This document shows, one piece after another, positions 13,724 to 20,041 of a stretch of DNA of 20,041 bases. Location of the stretch: contig JAHAEW010000058.1 of assembly GCA_018374635.1 (NCBI GenBank), positions 1-20,041 of the forward strand, given 5' to 3'. The stretch comes from Clostridiales bacterium. Its GTDB lineage: Bacteria > Bacillota > Clostridia > Oscillospirales > Oscillospiraceae. The notes below the pieces were generated by a model, which worked only from the letters and a program-made list of their open reading frames with translations, was not told the origin of the DNA and made no database searches. The position numbers and the translations under genes were made by a program. Within the stretch, counting starts at the first letter, position 1; the number at the start of each line of letters is the position of its first letter.

Positions 13724-15789
13724 GAGCGGAAAAGAGCTGGTGGGTCTACATCCTTCTCTGTGCCGACGGGACACTGTACACCGGCATGACCGACGACATC
13801 CCCCGCCGCCTGCGCGCCCATAATACGGGCCGGGGCGCCAAATACACCCGGGGCCGCCGCCCCGTCCTTCTGGTCTATCAGGAACGCTGCGCCGGCCGCT
13901 CCGAGGCCCTCCGGCGGGAGGCCGCCCTCAAGCGGCTCAGCCGGAGGGAAAAATGGGATCTCATCCGGAGAAACCGGCAGGAATTGGAGGATACGCATAG
14001 GATGGAAGAAAAACAGGTACGCTTTCTCCCGGCGGACGTGCGCTGCTCCGTCCCCCTGGGAAGCACGCTGATGGAGGCCTGCCGTGCGGCCGGTCTCTGG
14101 CTGGACAGCCCCTGCGGCGGGAATGGGACCTGCGGAAAGTGCCGTGTGGCGCTCCGCCGCGGGGAGGAATGGGTCTCGGTCCTGGCCTGTCAGACCCCGG
14201 TCACGGAAGATCTGGAGGTCCGCCTGCCCGCAGAATCCGGGGGGCTGCGCATCCTCACCGGCGGGACCGGGCGGCGCGTCGCGGCCGACCCCCTGGTCCG
14301 CTGGTATCCGGTCTCCCTCGCGGACTGCCGCTGCAGCCGCAGCCTGTGGGACGGTTTCTCCCAGGCCCTCCATGCCGCTTCCGGGGTAACGCCCGCCGTC
14401 CCCTCCCCCGCCGTGCTGGGGGAGCTGGCCCGGCTCATGGAGCGGGAGGTCCCCCAGGTCTGGGGCCTGCTCTCCGGGGCGGCCCTTTTGGCGCTGCGCG
14501 AAGATCCCCCCGCCCCCCTGCTGCTGGCCTTTGACCTGGGCACCACCACCCTGGCCGGCTACCTGCTGGACGGCGTGACCGGGGAGACCCTGGCGGTTCA
14601 CAGCGGGCGCAATCCCCAGGCCTCCTTCGGCGCCGATGTGATCGCCCGCATCGACGCGGCCCGGGAGCTGGGCCCCGCCCCCCTGCGGAATGCCCTGCTC
14701 CAGACCCTCTCCCGTATGACCGGGGAGATGGCCGCCCAGGCCGGCCGTCCGGCGGAGGAGATCGTCCTCACCGTCCTGGCCGGAAACACCTGTATGCACC
14801 ATCTGGCCCTGGGCCTCTCCCCCGCCTCCCTGGGCCTGGCCCCCTACCTGCCCGTCCTGCGGGAGCCCCTCCTCCTCCCGGCGGACGGGTGGGACCTTCC
14901 CGTCCATCCCGCCGGACAGGTGGCCATGCTGCCCAACCTGGCGGGATTCGTGGGTGCGGACACCGCCGCCTGCCTCCTCGCCGGGGACTTTGCCCGCCGG
15001 GAGGCGCTCACCCTGCTCCTGGACATCGGCACCAACGGCGAGCTGGTGCTGGGCAACCGGGAACGGCGGATCGCCTGCTCCACGGCCGCCGGTCCCGCCT
15101 TTGAGGGGGCCAGGATCCGCTGCGGCATGCGGGGCGCCGAGGGGGCCATCGACCACGTCCATCTGGAGGACGGACGCCTGGTCTGTCATGTCATCGGAGA
15201 GGGCGCGGCCCGGGGCATCTGCGGCTCCGGCCTGCTGGACGCCGTGGCCGCCCTGCTGGACGGCGGGGTCCTGGACGAGTCGGGCTGCCTGCTGGAGCCC
15301 GAGGAACTCTCCGATTCCCGGCTGGCCGCCTGCCTCACCGAGGTGGACGGGGCCTCCGCTGTTCTCCTGGCTCCGGCCCCGGAGCCGGGCGGGGAGCCGG
15401 TGGTCCTCACTCAGAAGGACATCCGGGAGCTCCAGCTGGCCAAGGGGGCCATTGCCGCCGGCATCCATCTGCTGGCCCAGGTCTACGGTGCCGAGCTGGA
15501 GGACATCCAGACGGTACTCATCGCCGGGGCCTTCGGCAACTTCATGCGCCCGGAGAGCGCCTGCCGCATCGGCCTCATCCCGCCCCAGCTGCTGGGGAAG
15601 ATCCGCCCCGTGGGCAACGCCGCGGGAGAGGGGGCCTGTCTGGCCGCCCTCAGCCGGGTGGAGCTCTCCCGGTGCGCCTCCCTGGCGGCCGGGACGGAGT
15701 ATCTGGAACTGGCCCAGCACCCTGGATTCTCCGCCTGTTACATGGAGGAGATGGGTTTCCCGGAGCGGCAGGCCCGCCCGCCATGGTAA
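13717..15789 (+). CDS. GIY-YIG domain fused in frame to RACo-type [2Fe-2S]/ASKHA protein
   Basis: One uninterrupted 690-aa frame. Residues 8-85 are a complete UPF0213/YhbQ-type GIY-YIG nuclease-like domain: VYI (10-12), YTG (21-23), RRLRAHN, GAKYTRGRRP, RSEALRRE. From Met96 it is a whole RACo-like reductive activator of corrinoid enzymes. A [2Fe-2S] ferredoxin domain has Cys133, Cys139, Cys142 and Cys158 (CGGNGTCGKC). A linker follows, then an ASKHA ATPase core with FDLGTTT (272-278), GNTCMHH, LLDIGTNGELVLGN, STAAGPAFEG, GICGSGLLDA and IAGAFGNFM. RACo uses ATP to drive an electron onto the Co(II) of corrinoid proteins. No corrinoid partner is in the window. The start overlaps the dus stop. 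A GGAGG 11 nt before ATG 14002 suggests the RACo part can also be made alone. Whether the fusion is real, recent or a sequencing artefact is unresolved. Confidence 0.88.
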   Translation: MVGAEKSWWVYILLCADGTLYTGMTDDIPRRLRAHNTGRGAKYTRGRRPVLLVYQERCAGRSEALRREAALKRLSRREKWDLIRRNRQELEDTHRMEEKQVRFLPADVRCSVPLGSTLMEACRAAGLWLDSPCGGNGTCGKCRVALRRGEEWVSVLACQTPVTEDLEVRLPAESGGLRILTGGTGRRVAADPLVRWYPVSLADCRCSRSLWDGFSQALHAASGVTPAVPSPAVLGELARLMEREVPQVWGLLSGAALLALREDPPAPLLLAFDLGTTTLAGYLLDGVTGETLAVHSGRNPQASFGADVIARIDAARELGPAPLRNALLQTLSRMTGEMAAQAGRPAEEIVLTVLAGNTCMHHLALGLSPASLGLAPYLPVLREPLLLPADGWDLPVHPAGQVAMLPNLAGFVGADTAACLLAGDFARREALTLLLDIGTNGELVLGNRERRIACSTAAGPAFEGARIRCGMRGAEGAIDHVHLEDGRLVCHVIGEGAARGICGSGLLDAVAALLDGGVLDESGCLLEPEELSDSRLAACLTEVDGASAVLLAPAPEPGGEPVVLTQKDIRELQLAKGAIAAGIHLLAQVYGAELEDIQTVLIAGAFGNFMRPESACRIGLIPPQLLGKIRPVGNAAGEGACLAALSRVELSRCASLAAGTEYLELAQHPGFSACYMEEMGFPERQARPPW
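13986..14004 (+). promoter_or_regulatory. Internal ribosome site and ATG for the RACo part
   Basis: GGAGG (13986-13990) precedes ATG (14002-14004) by 11 nt inside the fused frame, exactly at the boundary between the GIY-YIG and ferredoxin domains. A TAG at 13998-14000 lies in another frame two bases before this ATG, where a separate GIY-YIG gene could end after a one-base shift. Confidence 0.5.
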
Positions 15790-15799
15790 AAATGCAAGG

Positions 15800-15826
15800 T
15801 TTTTGCCTGTAAAGCAAAAAATTTTT
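15800..15826 (+). terminator. Weak A/T-rich hairpin after the RACo gene
   Basis: TTTTTGC (15800-15806) pairs with GCAAAAA (15814-15820) across a 7-nt loop, then TTTTT (15822-15826). Only two G-C pairs stabilise it, so it is a weak candidate for ending the dus/RACo transcript. Confidence 0.35.
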
Positions 15827-15834
15827 ATTCAATA

Positions 15835-15863
15835 TTGATATTTCTAAAAATATGCGTTATGAT
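15835..15863 (+). promoter_or_regulatory. Promoter for the GntR-family regulator
   Basis: TTGATA (15835-15840), a 17-nt spacer and TATGAT (15858-15863). The -10 overlaps ATGATAC (15859-15865), whose inverted copy GTATCAT is at 15909-15915. This is a possible autoregulatory site pair. Confidence 0.7.
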
Positions 15864-15952
15864 ACTTAGCGGGGCCATTCCTATTTATTATAGTGATATG
15901 AAGAATTCGTATCATCCCGCCATAACAGACCGGTACGAGAGAGGAAGACGGC

Positions 15953-16678
15953 ATGTCCAGAACAAATTACAGCGCCTATATGGCTATAAAGAACAAGATC
16001 ATGGAGATTTTCCGCACGGAGACCTTCGAAAAAAACAAGCTGCCTTCAGAAGCCGCACTGGCCAGCCGGCTGGGGATCAGTCTCGTGACCCTGCGTGAAT
16101 CGCTGATGATGCTGGCTCTGGAGGGCTATATCACCAAGCGGCACGGCTCCGGCAACTATGTCCACCCCAGCACGCTGGACTATGAGAACCGCAGCTACTA
16201 CTTCACCGAATATCTGAAAAAAGAGGGCTATCAGACCGCCATCAAGCTTCTCTCCCAGGAGTGGCTTCCGGCCAATGAGGAGGCCCGCAAAATGCTCCAT
16301 CTGGCGGAGGGAGACCGGGTGCTGGTCAACCGTCTGGTCTATCTGGCGGACGATCATCCGGCGGTCTATACCATGGGCATGATGCCGGAAAAGCTCTTTA
16401 TCCGCACCGATGTGGAGGAGATGTCCTTTGCCTATATCCATGTGCTCATCCGGGATTATATGGGCCGGGATGTGGCCCACGCCCTCAACGAGTATGTGCC
16501 CATGGGTGTGCCCGATGAGCTGGTGGACATTTTCAAGGTCCCCAAGGGCACGCCCATCGACAGCAGCCACCAGGTCTTTTACGACATCGGGGACGAGCCG
16601 GTGGTCTACAACACCCACTACTTCAACCCCGACTACTACCGCCTGCGCACCCTGCAGAACTGGGATCTGGGCCGGTGA
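15953..16678 (+). CDS. GntR/HutC-family transcriptional regulator
   Basis: A 241-aa DNA-binding regulator. Residues 10-72 form the winged helix: KNKLPSEAALASRLGIS, then TLRESLMMLALEGYI, then the wing KRHGSGNYV, as in GntR proteins. The C-terminal two thirds match the UTRA ligand-binding fold of the HutC subfamily, with WLPANEEARKMLHLAEGDRVL and the closing YNTHYFNPDYYRLRTLQNW. The effector is unknown; UTRA domains bind small metabolites such as sugar phosphates, amines or fatty acyl compounds. The start is set by GAGGA 7-8 nt upstream. The gene has its own AT-rich promoter region and faces the same way as RACo and the 96-aa gene. Its target may be itself or a neighbour. The leader carries an inverted 7-mer pair. 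Confidence 0.92.
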   Translation: MSRTNYSAYMAIKNKIMEIFRTETFEKNKLPSEAALASRLGISLVTLRESLMMLALEGYITKRHGSGNYVHPSTLDYENRSYYFTEYLKKEGYQTAIKLLSQEWLPANEEARKMLHLAEGDRVLVNRLVYLADDHPAVYTMGMMPEKLFIRTDVEEMSFAYIHVLIRDYMGRDVAHALNEYVPMGVPDELVDIFKVPKGTPIDSSHQVFYDIGDEPVVYNTHYFNPDYYRLRTLQNWDLGR

Positions 16679-16688
16679 GCGGCCCCTC

Positions 16689-16717
16689 TTGCCAACCGCC
16701 GTCAAATGCGCTAGAAT
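16689..16717 (+). promoter_or_regulatory. Promoter for the 96-aa gene
   Basis: TTGCCA (16689-16694), a 17-nt spacer and TAGAAT (16712-16717), about 37 nt upstream of the start at 16755. The -35 begins 10 nt after the regulator's stop codon. Confidence 0.65.
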
Positions 16718-16754
16718 GGAGTCATTCACACTGGCATGACAGGAGGAACTTCCC

Positions 16755-17045
16755 ATGAAAGCGTACGACACCATCCACAAGGAGGAACTGGAGGTAGACC
16801 GCCAGGGTCTCATCGACCTGATGCTCAACAACCGTCAGGTGGACCTCTATCTCCCGAAGAAAAAGACCGATGAGGACGGCTACCTCACCTGGGACGTGGA
16901 GCACTGGAGCACCGTGGACGGCCGGCGGTTCATCCGCTGCTATTCGCTGGAGGGCCGGGTCCTGCGGGATTCCACCGCCCACAACAAGTACGATCTGGAC
17001 AACGCCTTCTTCCCCGAGCAGGCCAAGGAAGTCAAGATCAGCTGA
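16755..17045 (+). CDS. Small hypothetical protein, 96 aa
   Basis: No family recognised. A soluble 96-aa protein rich in charged and aromatic residues, with no signal peptide, no membrane segment and a single cysteine (RRFIRCYSLEG). The sequence pattern (QVDLYLPKKK, LTWDVEHWSTVDGRRFIRCY, LEGRVLRDSTAHNKYDLD) suggests a compact mostly beta-stranded fold. An excellent ribosome site (AGGAGG, 9 nt before ATG), its own promoter and a strong terminator after it support a real, independently transcribed gene. It follows the GntR-family regulator but may not share its function. Confidence 0.78.
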   Translation: MKAYDTIHKEELEVDRQGLIDLMLNNRQVDLYLPKKKTDEDGYLTWDVEHWSTVDGRRFIRCYSLEGRVLRDSTAHNKYDLDNAFFPEQAKEVKIS

Positions 17046-17054
17046 TTCACCCAA

Positions 17055-17086
17055 AAAGGCCCCGGCGCTGACGCGCCGGGGCCTTT
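17055..17086. terminator. Bidirectional terminator between convergent genes
   Basis: AAAGGCCCCGGCGC (17055-17068) pairs perfectly with GCGCCGGGGCCTTT (17073-17086) around TGAC. T-rich sequence follows on the plus strand (TTTCGTTGTCTT) and a run of five T on the minus strand. It ends both the 96-aa gene and the convergent DUF4340 gene. Confidence 0.93.
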
Positions 17087-17117
17087 CGTTGTCTTAGGTT
17101 TCAGGGTTGCTGCTAGA

Positions 17118-18530
17118 TCACAGCACGATGGCGTTGACCGCTTCGATCAGGTCCACCACCGCGGAGCGGGGGATGAGGGAGACCGGCTCCCCGTCGATGA
17201 CCGCCAGACAGTTTTCCCCGTCATAGCGGTAGAGCTGGATCTGCACGCTGGGATGAGCCGCATGGTCCAGATAGACCGTCAGGGCGATCTCCTCCTTCTG
17301 CGTGGGCTCCTCCTGGGTGAAGCTCTCGGCCTTCAGCCCCTCCAGGGCCGAGCGCAGGTCCTGCACGTCCACTTCCTCCCCGCCGAAGCGGAAGGTCTTG
17401 TCCTCTCCGCTTCCCTCGGAAGTCAGGTTGTAGACCGTGCCCTCCAGGGTGATGTCCAGGCCGGTCACCTGGGTAAAGTCCGCCGTCAGTGCCTCTTTGT
17501 GCCGCAGGTCATCGTATCCGGCCGCCATCAGCGCCTCATAGCTCTCGCCGGTGATCTGATAGACGATCTCAGAGTCTCCCACCCGGGCATAGGCGGTGAT
17601 CTCCTCTTCCTCGTCCTCCTCCGACGCGGTGTCGTTCTCGGCCGCAGCCCGCTCCTCGGGAGAGCGGCTGATGTGGAGGGTAAAGGTCTGGCTCTCGCCC
17701 TCCTCATCCTCCTCCGGCGTGTACGTGACGGTGACCGTCAGCTCCGGGTCATCCAGGCCGTACTGGGACAGATCCTCCGTCCCGGCCTGATAGGTCACAT
17801 AGTTGTCCAGGGTCAGATGCTCGATCCCGCTGAGATAGCCCTCCACCAGGGTGGTGTCCAGGGGCTTGAGGTCCTCCCCCTCCTGCCGGAAGTAGACGTC
17901 CTCGCTGCAATCGGTGTAGGGGCTCTCCTCCAAGTACGCCTGATAGACCACCTGGTAGGAGTCCGCGCCCTCGAACTGGATGCCCGTGACTCGGCCGAAC
18001 GCGGGGGTCTCATCGTTGGCGATCAGGTCGCGGATGGTAATGGCGTAGTAGTAATCCAGGGGATCGTCCTCCACCAGGTAGACGTTGCCGTCCCCGGTGG
18101 AGAGATAGCGCTGGGCGTCCATGGCGCTGTAATCGCCCAGCTTGATCTCATAGTCCGTCTCCCCGGCGGAGAGGCGGATGGTGCAGACCGGGTCGTCCAG
18201 CCCATACTGGCTGTAATCGGTGACTTCCTCGATGACGAAGGCCGCCTCCAGCGCCCGGAAGGGCTCCAGCAGCTCCTGGATCTTTTCCTCACTCACCGGG
18301 AAGGCCGCGTCCGCATCATACTGCCAGGTCCCGTCCCTGTGGAAGGCCAGATCCTCCGCCTCATACTCCCAGGAGAGGGAATCCACTGTCTCGGGGTCGA
18401 TCTCCAGGACGGTCTCACCGCTGTTGCGGATCTCCTCCTGCTGCTCCTCGTGCTTCACCACGGCGAAGGCGGCGATGCAGACCACCGCCAGCACCCCCAG
18501 CAGCACATAGAGCCGTTTAGCCCGCTTCAT
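17118..18530 (-). CDS. DUF4340 domain-containing membrane-anchored protein
   Basis: A 470-aa protein with one N-terminal membrane anchor (KRLYVLLGVLAVVCIAAFAVV, residues about 5-25) and a large acidic extracytoplasmic part. The DUF4340 pattern appears in the first half, with the module YSQYGLDDPVCTIRL...YEIKLGDYS...RYLSTGDGNVYLV. A second related block follows (LSQYGLDDPELTVTVTYT...YARVGDSEIVYQI), so the domain seems duplicated. Between them and before the second block's end is a strongly acidic linker (SEEDEEEE). The start at 18530 has GGAGGGA about 6 nt upstream. It overlaps the end of the GldG-like gene by 14 nt. DUF4340 proteins regularly follow GldF/GldG-type ABC genes, which suggests a shared surface complex. 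The transported substrate is unknown. Confidence 0.9.
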   Translation of the reverse strand: MKRAKRLYVLLGVLAVVCIAAFAVVKHEEQQEEIRNSGETVLEIDPETVDSLSWEYEAEDLAFHRDGTWQYDADAAFPVSEEKIQELLEPFRALEAAFVIEEVTDYSQYGLDDPVCTIRLSAGETDYEIKLGDYSAMDAQRYLSTGDGNVYLVEDDPLDYYYAITIRDLIANDETPAFGRVTGIQFEGADSYQVVYQAYLEESPYTDCSEDVYFRQEGEDLKPLDTTLVEGYLSGIEHLTLDNYVTYQAGTEDLSQYGLDDPELTVTVTYTPEEDEEGESQTFTLHISRSPEERAAAENDTASEEDEEEEITAYARVGDSEIVYQITGESYEALMAAGYDDLRHKEALTADFTQVTGLDITLEGTVYNLTSEGSGEDKTFRFGGEEVDVQDLRSALEGLKAESFTQEEPTQKEEIALTVYLDHAAHPSVQIQLYRYDGENCLAVIDGEPVSLIPRSAVVDLIEAVNAIVL

Positions 18531-19872
18531 GTTGCTCCCTCCTTCTCTTCCCAATGACGCAGACGCCAATGCCCAGGTAGCCCAGGGGGAATACGCCGAT
18601 CATCAGGGTCTTGAGCAGCGACGCGGTGGAGTCGCTGATGGACAGATAGTTATAGTTCAGGGATTTGCTGCGGATGGCCATGGCCTCGCTCTCTCCGGTC
18701 AGGGAGGACAGGGCGTTCATGGCCAGATCCGAGTTGGACCCGGAGGAGAGGGCGTTGTACATATCGTCCAGGAAGGCCGCCGAGGAGAACCAGACGATCT
18801 GTCCCTCATTGGAGCAGTCGATGGAAAGGCCCACGGCAAAGGGACCGTCCACGTCGCCCTCCTCCTTCTCATAGCTGGTGAGCTGATAGCCCGCGCTCTT
18901 GCTGAAGGCCTCCTCCGAGGTGGAGAGCAGCACCGTGACCGCGCTGCCCGCCGTCTCATCCACCGTCATGCCCTGCGAGATGGGCATGTTGGGATAGTAG
19001 TGCTCCTCCAGAAGGGGGTCGGTGATGGCGTGGCTGGACATCTCGGGGAGCAGGACATAGGGATAGCCGGTATAGTGCTCCCGGTCCCCCTCCACCACGA
19101 TGCCCTCGCAGGCGCTCACTCCGTAGCCGGAGAGCAGGCTGTACAGGTTGTCCAGGGACCCCTCTTCGGTGGGTCCGGCCATGACCAGCAGCTTCCCGCC
19201 CCCTTCCGTGTAGCTGGCGAGCATCTCCACCTCCTGCTCGGAGAGGTCGGAGGAGGGCTCATAGATCAGCACGCAGTCGGCCTCTTCCGGGATGGCGTCC
19301 ACCGTGAGGAGGGAGAGGGTGTTGATCTCGATGTTCTCCTTCCCGATCTGGTCCTGGAAATTGCCGGGCAGGGCCTGCTCGCCGTGTCCCTCCACCACAT
19401 ACAGCTGGGGGAGATCCTCCGTGACCACATAGTCGATGGCGGAGGTGACGGCCCCCTCGCCGTCAAAGGAGGTGTTGTAGGTGTAAGAGTAGAGGTCGGG
19501 CTCCTGGACATAGATGTCGTCATATCCGATGAAGCGGCTGCGCTCCCCGCACTCCACCACGAGGCTGTTGTTCTGCACCGTCTCGCTGGTGTACTGCTCG
19601 GCAAAGGTGGGATAGACGTCTGGGTTCTTCTTGACCACCGTGATGTGGTCGGAGAGGCTGTCATATTTGTTCAGGAGGGTCTCGATCACATCGTCCTCCT
19701 TGCCGGACTGGACGATCCAGTAGATGGTCACGTCCTCCTCCAGCGCGTTGACCACCACCTTGGTATTGCTGGTGATGGAGTAGAGCTTGCTGGCGCTCAT
19801 GTCATATTTCGTCAGATTGGCCGGCAGGGCCGAGACCAGGATATTCAGCGCGATCAGGATGGCCAGCACCAC
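18517..19872 (-). CDS. GldG-like ABC transporter auxiliary protein, 5' end disrupted
   Basis: The product matches the GldG/ABC_transp_aux class: an N-terminal helix, a large extracytoplasmic domain (SKLYSITSNTKVVVNALEED, LPQLYVVEGHGE, PEEADCVLIYEPSSDLSEQE, GGGKLLVMAGPTEEGS) and a C-terminal helix (LLKTLMIGVFPLGYLGIGVCVIG) ending in a basic tail. These proteins pair with an ABC ATPase and permease, not present here. The given start is the first GTG, at 19872, but this cuts the N-terminal helix. The frame continues upstream without ATG, GTG or TTG as GGRAERNRIAFQGGSYSLIATA, which fits the normal N-terminus of the family, until about 19945. Beyond it the sequence becomes AT-rich and a stop follows at 19963-19965. 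The gene has probably lost its natural start and may be poorly expressed or inactive. Confidence 0.82.
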   Translation of the reverse strand: MVLAILIALNILVSALPANLTKYDMSASKLYSITSNTKVVVNALEEDVTIYWIVQSGKEDDVIETLLNKYDSLSDHITVVKKNPDVYPTFAEQYTSETVQNNSLVVECGERSRFIGYDDIYVQEPDLYSYTYNTSFDGEGAVTSAIDYVVTEDLPQLYVVEGHGEQALPGNFQDQIGKENIEINTLSLLTVDAIPEEADCVLIYEPSSDLSEQEVEMLASYTEGGGKLLVMAGPTEEGSLDNLYSLLSGYGVSACEGIVVEGDREHYTGYPYVLLPEMSSHAITDPLLEEHYYPNMPISQGMTVDETAGSAVTVLLSTSEEAFSKSAGYQLTSYEKEEGDVDGPFAVGLSIDCSNEGQIVWFSSAAFLDDMYNALSSGSNSDLAMNALSSLTGESEAMAIRSKSLNYNYLSISDSTASLLKTLMIGVFPLGYLGIGVCVIGKRRREQHEAG

Positions 19873-20041
19873 CGCAGTGGCGATGAGCGAATAGGAGCCC
19901 CCCTGGAAGGCGATGCGGTTTCGCTCCGCCCGTCCCCCGTCCGAAAGATTAACTATTAAGTGTCAACCCTAAAAATGAATGGATGTGGTAAAACGGCAGA
20001 TGGTTCAAAAAGGGTATAGCAAAGCAGGAGCTCGTTAGAAC
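19873..20041. other. Lost 5' end of the GldG-like gene and AT-rich junction
   Basis: From 19873 to about 19945 the sequence still reads as GldG-family N-terminus on the minus strand. From about 19945 to the window end it is AT-rich, has no recognisable gene and does not supply a start codon or ribosome site. TGTCAACCCT at 19961-19970 could be the terminal end of an insertion sequence (many elements begin with TGT, and its complement holds an outward TTGACA). The matching end and any transposase lie outside the window. No family is assigned. Confidence 0.45.

Noticed and set aside
13615..15720. Long minus-strand open frame (about 700 codons) opposite dus/RACo
   Set aside because: Gly/Pro/Gln-rich shadow frame; the plus-strand frame carries all recognised domains.
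17600..17720. Acidic Glu/Asp-rich coding repeats as a DNA repeat array
   Set aside because: The apparent repetition is Asp/Glu codons of an acidic linker in the DUF4340 protein, not a regular repeat unit with spacers; no CRISPR-like spacing is present.

Overview
The window looks like a piece of chromosome from a high-GC member of the Firmicutes, class Clostridia, most likely an Oscillospiraceae-type gut anaerobe (Flavonifractor, Pseudoflavonifractor or Lawsonibacter-like). The reasons are GC-rich coding sequence with AT-rich promoters, strong AGGAGG ribosome sites, a T-box leader, a type-2 leuA, an ApbE plus NusG-domain-II pair, a RACo-type ferredoxin/ATPase protein and a DUF4340/GldG pair. 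The genus is inferred, not shown.

Layout, left to right. Positions 1-140 hold three stacked inverted repeats. An 8-helix membrane protein of unknown function lies on the minus strand (143-913), divergent from an apbE lipoprotein gene, a NusG-domain-II gene and glpK on the plus strand. An uncharacterised 143-aa gene with its own promoter follows (4220-4651). Next is a consensus promoter, a T-box riboswitch with a probable leucine CUG specifier and its terminator, which control leuA (4996-6684). A PHP-domain phosphatase and a transglutaminase-like protein form a coupled pair (6815-8582).

Positions 8628-12702 form a complete siderophore-type iron ABC transporter unit. It has a consensus promoter, a long leader, two FecCD permeases, an ATPase, a substrate-binding lipoprotein and a strong terminator. 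The gene order and sequences resemble the yclNOPQ (petrobactin/catecholate) class. The leader holds two 16-bp dyads of the form GTTAG-N6-CTAAC on either side of a terminator-like hairpin. The first permease appears to start at a rare ATC codon behind a perfect Shine-Dalgarno.

Positions 12727-15789 hold a tRNA-dihydrouridine synthase gene overlapping one long frame that joins a GIY-YIG nuclease-like domain to a RACo-type corrinoid-activation protein. A GntR/HutC regulator and an uncharacterised 96-aa gene follow, closed by a bidirectional terminator. On the minus strand from 17118 to the right end lie a DUF4340 protein and a GldG-like ABC auxiliary protein. The GldG reading frame loses its natural start at about 19945-19965, where the sequence turns AT-rich, which suggests an insertion or rearrangement junction.

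No CRISPR array, rRNA, tRNA or complete mobile element was seen. The strongest candidates for something new are the iron-transporter leader (paired dyads, attenuator and AUC start), the GIY-YIG/RACo fused frame and the broken GldG junction.
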